Source of the DNA: Dalbergia cochinchinensis
Lineage: Eukaryota > Streptophyta > Magnoliopsida > Fabales > Fabaceae
Direction of reading: 5' to 3'
DNA length: 64,000 bases
Assembly: GCA_031216125.1 (NCBI GenBank)
Contig: CM062377.1
Coordinates: 59,777,049-59,841,048, forward strand
Below the pieces are notes generated by a model. That model did not search any database. It was not told where the DNA came from and saw only the letters and a program-made list of their open reading frames with translations. This document shows, one piece after another, positions 13,146 through 23,989 of this stretch. Both the position numbers and the translations under genes were made by a program. How positions within the stretch are numbered: position 1 is the first letter of the stretch; every line of letters starts with the position of its first letter.

Positions 13146-14340
13146 CTATGCTAAAAGAAAAATAGCGCAATTAGCAAAAGCAAAAGGATAACTATTAATT
13201 ATTCTATGAAATAAATAATTATTACTTATATTCTTAAACTCTAAAACAGCATGATGATCGAAGTTGAATATCAACTTAGTTGCTAGCCTTACATTTTGTA
13301 TTTGAACAACCCCTATTAACAAATGGGTTAGTAATAGAAGGAAAATTGACGATTAATAAGTTCCCATTTAATATAAACTTAAAAACTAAGCAGGACGTGA
13401 AAAATACCTTTGTAAAACATAGGTCTAGCAAACTGAATTATGGCCACAACTAGTGATGATTTATCTTCGGGAGAAAGGAAATAATTGAGTTGATCGACAT
13501 AGCTACCAAACAAATCACATTCTATCTTATACTCACCTAGATCTAAAGATATTTTTCTGACATTGGTCTTATTGCCTTTTACTCCGATTTCCTTTTCTAT
13601 CCCAAGACCAATTGGAATACCAATCACATCACCAGTAAAATTTATAATCAAACATTTAATGCAACCAATAAAAAGTCAAATGTTGGCACTGACCCTATAA
13701 TCTAGTGATAAACTCCTATAAACGGTAATGAGCTGTGAGAGGTCACGAATTTAACTTCAATCTATTTCTCTGTTCTCTAATATCTTAGCTAAAATAAAAA
13801 TAAAAATAAATTCACACATGTTGAACAAAATAAAATTCAAGTGAAAATAGTTACCTATCAAATAAGAATAGTCCAATTTATCATCAACTGGAAGAACCGG
13901 CTCAACAAATGAGAACCCATGTCTTCGGATCTCACTCGATCTGAGTCTCTTCACCTCAGTTGCTAGCTAAAAAACTGATGCTTTGTAGTTTTGAACTGTT
14001 GCTCATTTTTTCCAATACCGAAAATGTGAGAATTGGTATGCTTCACCTTAAACTTGAAGACTAGGTTTTTTTGTACGCTAGCTTGAATTTTGTCTCCCTA
14101 CAATAAATGTGATTGGTAAAATTAATCAATATATGATTGCACAATTGTTTTACATGTTATCTTTCGAAACAAAAATTAAAATAATTAACTCGTGCATTCA
14201 TCGGGCAACACCATTTCGATGTAGTATGGGAGTCCTGAATTCCCATAATCCAGACACAACCATATGATCCGAACAATAATATACTGGGATTCTTTTGTAG
14301 GTGTAATATTTGCCACATAATCATAATTGGTAGATATGGT
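13146..14340 (-). pseudogene. RPA70-like (DUF223/OB-fold) pseudogene
   Basis: Five collinear blocks on the minus strand match the plant replication protein A large-subunit-like family. (1) 14185-14340: NITPTKES, IIVRIIWLC and IEMVLPDE. (2) About 13960-14105, after a TTATTGTAG acceptor: GDKIQASVQKNLV. (3) 13862-13954: LATEVKRLRSSEIRRHGFSF ending DYSYLI before a GTAACT donor. (4) About 13395-13630: DVIGIPIGLG, ECDLFGSYVDQLNYFL and VVAIIQFARPMFYKG. (5) 13146-13312, after a TTAATAG acceptor: VVQIQNVRLATKLIFNFD. Damage is visible: the base after the ATG of block 1 appears deleted, block 1 lacks a GT donor, a frameshift with stop separates blocks 2 and 3 near 13968, and block 4 lacks an AG acceptor. 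The C-terminal zinc-binding OB fold is absent. Such genes bind single-stranded DNA and are carried by plant autonomous Helitrons as well as by the host. Lying between two Helitron copies, this may be Helitron-derived, but no Rep/helicase relic was seen. Confidence 0.75.
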
Positions 14341-14819
14341 TACGAGCACAAATAGGATAAGAAAGAAAGAAAGAAAAAACAAAGGACTAAACAAAATAGT
14401 TACAATTCAGTTTGTATTTGGAACAATAGTATATGTAGTTAAATTTATTTTATTGTAAACCATAAATAAATTAAGCTATTATGTACCTTTTTTAAAAATT
14501 GATTTATTTTAGTGTAAAATATCAAATCACTCAACATTGAATGAGAAAACGAAAGTACCATATTTAAAATAGTAAAAAATTAATTAATATAATAAAATAT
14601 AATTTTATTTGATATGATGTATAACATTATATCAGATCTGATAATTGTATACTTTTTGTATGAGGTGATTAAAACTTGATATAAGGTTTGTACATCGTCG
14701 TAATAGAATTATCGCATTATCTCTAGAAAATACGAAGTTATTGATCGGATGTAATGATTTTTTTGAACGTAAAATATCAAATCATTCAATTGAATTAGCA
14801 AAATAAAACATGGTTATTG

Positions 14820-16390
14820 AGAATAATACATTTAACTAAAAAATAATATATAATGATATATAATTATTGATCCGATATCGTTATATATTTTATTGAGACA
14901 TTATTTCTCGACGACCATGTTAATATCAAATCATATATGATGTTATAAAAATGATTGATCCTATATTTTCTTTGATAAATACAGTTGATCCTGTATAATT
15001 ATATATTATATAATCACCAAAAAATAAGTAACTAGGGCCCACCATTGTATGTGATAATTAGGCTATGTAAAGGAAGTGGGTTTTGCTTGTTAACTATTCA
15101 CATGGTTTTGTGAGCCATGAGAATAAGGAAGTTATTGCAATTGGGGATACTTATTTGTCAAATGGAGAAGATGCAATTAGTATATATTGGCCATACGTTG
15201 GAACAGTGACAAACGATTAAATTATGGGAGATGGTTATGGTTCATACCAATTAGCCGTGGAACATTATCAATCAGATGTGGAGTGGTTACCAAGCATTTA
15301 GGGGTAGTTTTATTCCAGATTAACATGTGTTGAAGTTGAAAAACTGTCTTCATGATTATAAAAGGACCCAAAAGAGTGAAAAAAGGGATCCCTGAATCAA
15401 CATAGTACTCTTTGCATTTTATCATTTTTCTTCCTTTTTTAGTAGTTTTAGTTTAGTTTAATTAAGTGTAGTTTTCTCCTCTGAATTTATTGTGATGTTT
15501 TGGTGTGAATTTGTTGTTGTATTACTCTTGTTCATCAATAAAACCTTTTTTTTTATATATATATTGCAATTATCCAAAACTTGTTCTTTAAAGTAGTTGG
15601 AGAATCCATAATCAAGGAGTAGATTCCTCTCCTTGGTACAATCGCCTCCACTTTGAAATCAAAAAGTGAATTTACATTCTTGGCTTTGTTTATTCTCATA
15701 TACTTAGCTGAACCCAAAAATTCACGACAATATATGTAAAGGTATATTCTTTCCATGTAATTATATGCTTTCTATGAGAATATTGATCCAATATATTTTA
15801 TTGAGAAATATATTTCTTTTGAAAAAAATCATTTGTGCAATTAAAATTATTTAAAAAGATATCATCTATGAATCACAATTAGAATTATCTTTTTTTTTAA
15901 AAAAATATTTTATCACAATTATTTATGCAATCACCTTAAAGTTAATTATTAGATAGCAATATCTTATCATACGTTGATTTATTATCAAGAATAAAATATT
16001 TAACTAAAAAAATATAATGCTAATGTCATTATCGATATGATATAATTATATATTCTATTTTCGATGAAATAATTATATATTTTATTGAGATATATATTTC
16101 TCGACAACCATGTTAATATCAAATCATGTCAACATAAAAACAATTGATCCTATATTTTTTATACACACAATTGATCCTATATCATTATATGTTAAAAATA
16201 CTTTCCATCTAATTATATATTTTCTATGAGAATTGAACCAATATATTTTACTGAGAAATATCTTTTTAAGAGAAAAAATATATCATTTGTGCAATTAGAA
16301 TTATTAAAAAAAATATCATTTGTGAGCCATAATTAGAATTATCTTAAAAAAAAATCTTTTCATGACCACAATCTTTTGTGCAATCACCCT
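14820..16390. repeat. diverged direct duplications
   Basis: Two sets of direct repeats occupy this stretch. Segment 14820-15005 is repeated at 16003-16200; the shared words are CATGTTAATATCAAATCAT and ATTGATCCTATATTTT. Segment 15757-15930 is repeated at 16206-16390; the shared words are CCAATATATTTTA, TCATTTGTGCAATTA and GCAATCACC. No gene is supported here; a weak unassigned frame lies at 15553-15756 on the minus strand. Confidence 0.5.
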
Positions 16391-16622
16391 TGAGGGTGCT
16401 TGTTTCAAAGCTTGAAATTAGGTTTCCATGAACCATATTCTTAGAAATGATATTTTGGAGAAAGTTATTCCCAGATATTTTGAACAAATTATTTGTTTAG
16501 CAGCAAAAATGCCTGGGATAATTTATTGAGATTTCCATGAATAAATTTAAAGATTATTTGTTTATAATATATATTCCTAGGAGTATATGTCATAATTTTT
16601 AAAATACCCTAACACATCTATA

Positions 16623-19600
16623 TCTGTAATACTAATATTTCAGAGTCGTTTGAGGGAAAGTTTTACACGTGTCGCAATGAGAATGTTTTAAGATCCATAT
16701 CTTTTCAAAAGTTATTCATCAATTTTTTTGAAAAAAGTAAAACCGCAATTATTACATATTATTAGCATATCATTGATAATCATCCATATTTAATAATAGG
16801 ATTACATTACATTAATTAAAATATCTTTAATTATTACGATGCTGAAATCATCAATTATATTGATAAATTAATTTCATAACTTTAGTATTAATTTCACATC
16901 TAAAATTTTTATATTTGATGAGGGTGGTGATTTTATTTTAAATACTAGTATATTAAATTTATGAAATTAAGTATGTAAATTATAAGAAAGATGCAAAATA
17001 TATGCGTCAGGTTATATCATTTATGTTTTCTTATTAATAATAAGATTGTGATGAATTTAATTATTTAAAGACAGAATATTTTTTCGTGTCATTAGTCATG
17101 GTGTTATTTGATTATATATATAGATTAATTTAATGATTTGAAGACCAAGAATATGCCAATTCAATAAAAAATTTATATATATATATATATATATGCAGGT
17201 GAAAATAAAAATCCTGAGATCACCTGGAATGATTATAAAATTATACCTTCAATAACTTCTGAGTAATTTTAATAATTTTATATTTTAAAAGATTTGAATG
17301 AATTTTGAAAAAAATCAATCATACAATTCATGACAATTTTGATAATTTTATACTTTAAAAGATTTGAATAAATTTTGAAAAAAAAAGTCAGTGTTGAAAA
17401 AAATTAAAAAATTGGAGAAGACTTAAAAAAAATTATAGAGATTTATTAGAATCTTATTTATAATTTATTAATGATTAAGATTTCGTATAAAATTTATTGA
17501 TTGTATAAATCTACTATACTGATATTGCAGACTCTTTTCATGAAAACTATTACACATGTCATTCATATAGTGATTTAGACTTTACATGTCATTCATATAG
17601 TGTATGTTTAAAGATTTTTTTAAATTTAATTTATATTTTACTTATTAATTATTTTTCATATGAAATAAAATTAGATATTATAATCACTAAGCAATAAAAT
17701 ATTACAATTATTAAATATTATAATTTGCACTAAGAGAAAACCCATATTAATATAATTATGATCTATAATTAAATTAAGAACTATTAATAGCCTTACATTA
17801 TGAAGGTAATATAAAAAATTAAAAAATATTTTCAAAATAAATAAGCTTTAAAATCAACATATTTTTTAATAAAGAAAACGAGTAGGTCAAATTATTAATG
17901 AATTACTAATTGATTGATTTTGATATAATAATAATTTAAAATTTAATTTATACCAAAGTTATTCTTAATTAAATATTTAAGACACATTATAATACTAATA
18001 TTTAAGACTCATTACATAAAAAGTCTTCCATGTGTTATTTATAGAAAAATTATAGGATTTAATTGCTATGCACTGACAGTGTAAAATATTTTTACACAAT
18101 TATCTAATTATGTATTGCCACATAAGTCATGATAGTTTTATACCTACTACTTGAAAAATTATCCAAACAAAATAGTTTTGTTGGATGATAATGTAAAACT
18201 ATTTTACACTGTCAGTGCATCAAAATTAAACTCAAAATTATAGCCCACCATTTTCATAATCTTAACACTTAAAAGTGAATTTTTGAATTCAATTTACCTT
18301 TTAATTATCAATTATTTTTTCCAATCATATATTCATATTTCTCTACTATTAACAAAATCAATATAAAAAATAGCATAAAAAATTAGAATTCAATATATTA
18401 TACTACAAAAATTTTATATATATAATTATAATATTAACGATAATAAACCTATTATAATTGTGTTGCATTAGTAGTATTTGTTATTATAGATATTTATATT
18501 ATGAAGTTCAAAGTATTTTTAAAATTTTTCATTTTTGGTATTTTTTAATAAACCCATAAATATCAATAGAGATTCAAATCTTCATGTGAAATGAAAAAGG
18601 ACCTATGATCAAGATGTGCATGAGAATAGAAAAAAAATTCTAAACGAAGATGGGATTAGGGAAAATTTTCTAATTTCAAATGTAGAACTTTTGAAAATCA
18701 TAATAAAAAAATTATCTATCTATATGTATCACAATATTTTATTTAATTTTTTACAACTTAAACATTCCAATCTATCAATTCCATAATTTTTTCATACTAA
18801 TTTTTTTTTTAAAAAAATAACTTCAATTTTTTAACACTAAAATATTTAAAAAAAAATCAATTCTATAATTTACACTTCTTTGGTAATGATATTAAATATT
18901 TATTAATTTTTATAAAGTAAATAATTATATTATTTTTTATTGAAAAAATTATAATTGATATACTACTCTAATAATTAAGATTATATAAATTAGAATTATA
19001 AATAATTTTTTTACTAATTATTAAACATTAATTATAATATATATTTTAAAATTAATATTTTAATTTATTAAAAGGATGTACAGGGAAAGGACATGTAATT
19101 AAAATCATATAAATTAAATTTATGTATTATTTTTATTAATTAGAAAATATATTTTTATATTTTTAAATTAAACATTTTAATTTACTAAAAAGATATAAAC
19201 AACTAGAGATGATAAAAAAATTCAAAATGGATACACACGAAAATTACCCAATGGAAAAAGGAATTTACACATATTTTGCCTTCATAGGGATGATTTATTG
19301 GGGCTAAGTCCCCGTTTATTAAACGGAATAGGGATAGGAATAATATATCTTTATTTTTAAATTGTTTTTATTATATTTGTATTTTGTATATATTTTTTAA
19401 TTAATTTGAATTATGTTGCATTAATAGTATTTGTTATTATGGATATTTATATTTTAAATTGTAAAATTTTTTAAAATTTTTCTCTTTTTAAAATTTATTA
19501 ATAAACCCTTGAATATCATAGGGATTCAAAATCCATATGGGAAATAGGAAATGGGAAATGGAGACCCATAAAAGGGATGAGGATGAGAGATAAAATTCTA

Positions 19601-20014
19601 AACGGTGATAGGAGACATGGGACATATCCCTTTTCTTATGGATACTTATTGTCATCCCTATAAATGACTCATGATATAGTAAAATTATCCATTTATTATC
19701 TTCTTTATTTAACAATTTCAACTTTTGAAATGTATAAAATTTTCATAAAATAGGCTCTTCATTATTAGTTATAGGTCATCTATCAAAATAGTTTCAACCT
19801 TATAAACATGATATTCAATATAAGATATAAAATAGAATGACACATTTATATTTTATCCACTTATTTAATTATTTAACTATTAACTTAATTTTAAACTAAA
19901 TTTATATACTCAATTTTTATAAGATATATATAAATAAATTATCATTTATTTTTTATAATTATCAACAAACTATTTTTATTATCTTCCTGTGCATTGTACG
20001 GATCAAACGACTAG
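16623..20014 (+). mobile_element. non-autonomous Helitron, copy 2
   Basis: Starts TCTGTAATACTAATATTTC directly after an A (16622) and ends CTAG (20011-20014) followed by T. An imperfect hairpin CCTGTGCATTGTACGG (one bulged base, loop ATT) lies nine bases before the CTAG. The 3392 bp are collinear with copy 1, read in the opposite orientation. Internal repeats of the 5' terminus occur near 17511 and 17979. A 179-bp MITE at 18055-18233 is present here and absent from copy 1, which explains most of the length difference. No coding frame is supported. Confidence 0.78.
18055..18233. mobile_element. MITE with 9-bp target duplication (MULE-like)
   Basis: A 179-bp element beginning GGATTTAATTGCTATGCACT and ending in the inverted form of TTTTGATGCACTGACAGTG. 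Its flanks AAAATTATA (18046-18054) and AAAATTATA (18234-18242) are a perfect 9-bp direct repeat. Helitron copy 1 has a single uninterrupted copy of this 9-mer at 3157-3165 (minus) and the same outer flanks, so the pre-insertion site is in this window. A 9-bp duplication points to mobilisation by a Mutator-like transposase. Confidence 0.9.
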
Positions 20015-20029
20015 TTTATTATTATAATC

Positions 20030-20440
20030 ATCCAAAATGAAAATTACATTTCCCAAAAACATATAAATTCAAATATATTTCTTGATCAATATAAAATTAA
20101 CAATTAATTTTTTAAAATTTGTTTATCTTATCCAAATTTATTAATTAAATAAAATGCTAAAAACAATAATAGATACGCCAAATGAAAATTACACTTCCTA
20201 ATAAAAAGAAAAAATAAACAATCACAAATTCAAAAATATTTTCTGAACAATATAAAATTAACAATTAATTTTTTAAAATTTGTGTATCTCAACCAAATCT
20301 ATTAATCAAATAAAATGCAAAAAAAAAAACTGCATCAAATAAAAATCACCCTTCAAAATAAATAAATAAACAATCAAGAATTCAGAAATATTCTTTGATC
20401 AATATAAAATTAACAATAAATTTTTTAAAGCATGGGTAAA
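20030..20440. repeat. tandem array, period about 155 bp
   Basis: Three diverged units. The words AATATAAAATTAACAATTAA and TTTTTTAAA recur at about 20088, 20248 and 20401. No coding potential. Confidence 0.6.
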
Positions 20441-21399
20441 TAAAAATTATGGAGGAAAAAGTAAAATAATTTAGAGATATTTTCATATTTGTGCTTAATA
20501 ATTATCATTCCCAAGTCATCAAAACTTTTTATTTACACCTTTCATTGTGAGAATGAAATCTCACTAAATGGTGAAAAATCTTTTTCCAGAGAATAATTGA
20601 TGTTCTGGAATAATTTTATAAAACTTGTAATATATATGGGAACACATCATAGTTATTCTTGAAAATAACTTGATATACCTTGAAATAAACACCCCCGAGA
20701 GTTAATTATTAGATAACAATATCTTATCATATAGTAAGTTTATATTTTTTTCACCAATGATATTCAAATCATATAAAATTTAATAACTTTCCATGAATTG
20801 ATTGTATCAAAAAACGAATTTCATAATTAACATAGATATTCTAATTGAATGTAGAATGCATAATAAATTGACATATGGTAGAACATTAAATTCATCTTGG
20901 CCCTAATTAGATATATCATAGATTATAGATTATGGATTATAAATTCATCTAGCCCGTAATTACATCATTTTCAAAATTTTATAAGCAAGCAATTTTTTAT
21001 TTTATTTTTTAAAAATATAAAACATAGTGAATAATTAACTTTTTATGTTAAAATAAGAAGTATAAAGTACTTTATAAACATATATAACATTACACGATGA
21101 ACTAAACTCAATTAATTTAAGAACAAGTTATTAAAATATGAGTAATATTGAGCCAAATATTATTTTATCAAATTAAAACATGACAATTTTTCACCTAATC
21201 TGTTTATTATATAAAACTAAAAATAAAAAATGTGCACAAAACTTAAAATTCAACTAATTATTTTAAAATTTTATATAAAGTCTTATATTATACTTTAAAA
21301 TATTATAATTATATTCATATTAATTTATTTTTATATTAAAAATAATAAAATATTTTTATTGAATTAATTAATGTTTAAATATGTTTTTGTTTTCTTAAA

Positions 21400-22015
21400 A
21401 ATAAACAAAATTTGGCTTAATCCCTGGAAAAAAAATTTGATCCAAACATTTCTAAATTTTTTGTTTTATTCTCTATTATTAATCTGTCTATATTAAATGA
21501 TAAACTAGCTAACGAGAGACTATGTAATCTAATTCTACATAATAGTCAATAATCTTATGTTATAAATCATAATCTCACTAGTCAAACTCTTATTGTAAAA
21601 TGAGTTATTAGGCCAAGTTAGATAGATTACTGGGTTAGTCTAACATGTTACGAAATTTTGTTTTAATCCTTAAAAAAATTGTTTCAATCCAAACATTTCT
21701 AAACAGTTTGGTTTTAGTCTTTGTCAAATGTTGAATTAGCTAGCAAAAGATTATGTTATCCAATCCTACATAGCAGTCAATGATCTTGTGTGACATATTA
21801 TAATCTCATGGGTCAAACTCAGTGTGTTTTGTCTAACATGTTATGGGACGGGAGTTTTAACACTTAGAATAATTATATAACATATAAGATTAGTGATTGT
21901 TATGTAACATTGGATGATATGATCTTCTGTTGGTCAATATTTAACATAAACAGACAAATCACCAAGGACTAAAAGTAAATAATTTGAAACTGTTTGGACC
22001 AAAATTTTTTCTTTT
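21400..22015. repeat. foldback / long-TIR repeat
   Basis: The segment from 21650 (landmarks TTGTTTCAATCCAAACATTT and GTTTTAGTCTTTG) is repeated in inverted form at 21870-22015 (landmarks CAAGGACTAAAAG and TTTGAAACTGTTTGGACC), giving arms of about 150 bp. The left arm is also partly duplicated directly at 21410-21600. It is probably an old MITE-like foldback element. 20702-21399 is AT-rich with no recognised feature. Confidence 0.5.
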
Positions 22016-22016
22016 A

Positions 22017-22147
22017 GGGCATGTTTATTTGTAATTTGGAGGAAAAAAGGGAGGAGGAAGAGGTTTATAATGTAGAATTTTAAAATCTTACATTACAAGT
22101 CCTTTTCTCTCCTCCCACCCCTCTAAATTTCATACTCATAAACATAG
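22017..22147. repeat. small palindromic MITE-like element
   Basis: GGGCATGTTTATTTG on the left faces an inverted ATGTTTATGAG on the right, with GGAGGAGGAAGAGG and CCTCCCACCCC in inverted positions between them. No target duplication was confirmed. Confidence 0.4.
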
Positions 22148-23989
22148 AGATCTAAACCAAAACTCAATTATTTTTTGGGACCAAAAACATATTTAGGTCA
22201 ATCATTAAAATATAATTCTTTCAAATATAAATAAGTTTCAATACATTAAATATTTATTTATTATAAATTTAATTTAATGGTACTTAATTTATATCATTCT
22301 TAACTAGTTTTCATTCGTGGTTGATAAAAAGACCAGGCGGAAGACTAAAATCCTACATTAAAAAGTTCAAGGGCCATGTTTCTTATTTAAAATTTGAGAA
22401 TCAAATTGTATCCAACTTTAAGTTTGAGAAGGGTAAATTAAAGTTTTGCATCAGTAGGATTTAGAAACTGAAATAAATATCTTCATATTAAAAACCTTCT
22501 TTTATGTTTGCAGTTTTTTAATTAAATTTAATTTTGTATCAATTACCTCACCCTTAAGTAAATGAGTATAAAATGTCATCACAAAAAAAATGAGTATAAA
22601 ATTAAAAATGAATTTAATTTTGATTCATTGACATTACAAAAAAAAATTTACACTATTATCCAATTAAATCGCTCAATTTAAATAATTTTTCAAGTAATGG
22701 GGTGAGAATTAACCATATGCTGATGTCCTATTATATAATTAGATGACCATGTATAATTTTTATATTTGACACCTTTAAAGTGAATAAGTGAAAAAGTTAA
22801 GAAAGAGTAAAAATGAGGGGATTAACCACTATTTGATCAATAATCTCTATTATGTCCCAGTAAATGATCAAGGCGGTGATTTCTCGCTTTTGCACAAATC
22901 CAATTAAAATTGTGAGCTGTAAAAGTTGCAAATGAGTATCGAGGGAGACAGTAACCTTGGCTGTAAAATTAATCTTAAATCCTAAACCTAAAATATGCAT
23001 AATTATAATTTAATAATTAAACTAATAAGAAAAGTTGCCAATCGATGTAAATGTGTTAAATTTAACATCACCATCATTTTCTTATAGGAAAAAGCTTAAT
23101 CCTACGAAAGTGAACTCATCAATTATTCCCATAAAAAAGATTCCATTGGTTCTGCGCCTTCCATCACCTCACTTCATGTATTTCACCACTTCTCATCTTC
23201 AATAGTTACCGACTCAAATTCCCAGAAATTCAAACTCACTTTATTCGAGCCAAAGAGCAAAAACTCATTTTTATATGGCCTGAATTGTATGATAACATAC
23301 AACATCAGAGCAACTGGATGCCTTCGTTATCTCCAGATCAATCTAACTGAAGTCCGCTATATAAATATTGTTCTAGTGCTTAGTGAGACGAAAGCTTCGT
23401 TGTAATAGTCGCTGCTAATAATGTGGGTGACCAAGAGACAATTGTGCAGGCACTTCTTTGAAAGGGACTGTGCACACATGAAGTTCTCTTTCTATTTTTT
23501 ATTAATAGTTGCTATCAAAAAATCATGTAATTTTAGTACATTGAAAAGTTAAGCTAGAATTGGAAGTTTTATAGTAATGGAAGGGAATGACCGATAATGA
23601 AAGAGAGTGGAAAGGCCTAAAGTAGAGTGAAACAAAACATGCTACTCCCTTGTTTGGATATTCAACAAGTTTAATGAGAAAGTAGAAGAGAAATGAAACT
23701 TATTCATTCCTTGACCCTCCAATTTGGAGTGACACACTCTCCGTGCCCATCTTACATCCTTCTCTAAAATTACTCCCAGTCACACTTTAAATCAATAAGC
23801 CTCCCCCTTCCTTACAACTCCCTCTATTGTGAAACTTCCAATCATAGCCTTAATATATCTAGCCACAAAGAGGTAGTAAAAGAATGTCAGGATATGTCCA
23901 TTGGCATCTGTAAACCGAAGTACCTAATGAAAGAAAGTAGTCAACTATCAACAAATGAAGCATCCGCATTCTGTGTAAACCTCACTGCC
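22148..23989. other. intergenic, no gene recognised
   Basis: No supported coding frame. A decayed MITE end (TTTGATTCATTGACATTAC) lies near 22618. The right end, roughly 23700-23989, should contain the 3' untranslated region of the minus-strand gene that follows. Confidence 0.4.

Larger units (their letters stand above)
16395..20693. mobile_element. TIR element interrupted by Helitron copy 2 (tentative)
   Basis: The left end GGTGCTTGTTTCAAAGCTTG and the inverted right end GGTGTTTATTTCAAGG agree over about 16 bases with few mismatches. The flanks CCCTTGAG (16387-16394) and CCCGAGAG (20694-20701) agree at 6 of 8 positions. The outside flanks GCAATCACC... and ...AGTTAATTATTAGATA are adjacent in the related sequence at 15914-15945 (GCAATCACCTTAAAGTTAATTATTAG), which behaves like an empty site. 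Without the Helitron the element would be about 0.9 kb. It has no coding capacity; an 8-bp duplication would suggest hAT. Confidence 0.45.

Noticed and set aside
1367..20016. One giant 18.6-kb transposon with 3.3-kb terminal inverted repeats
   Set aside because: Each arm has its own complete Helitron ends (TC start after A, hairpin, CTAG before T), so two separate insertions in opposite orientation explain the inverted repeat better. No target duplication flanks the whole.
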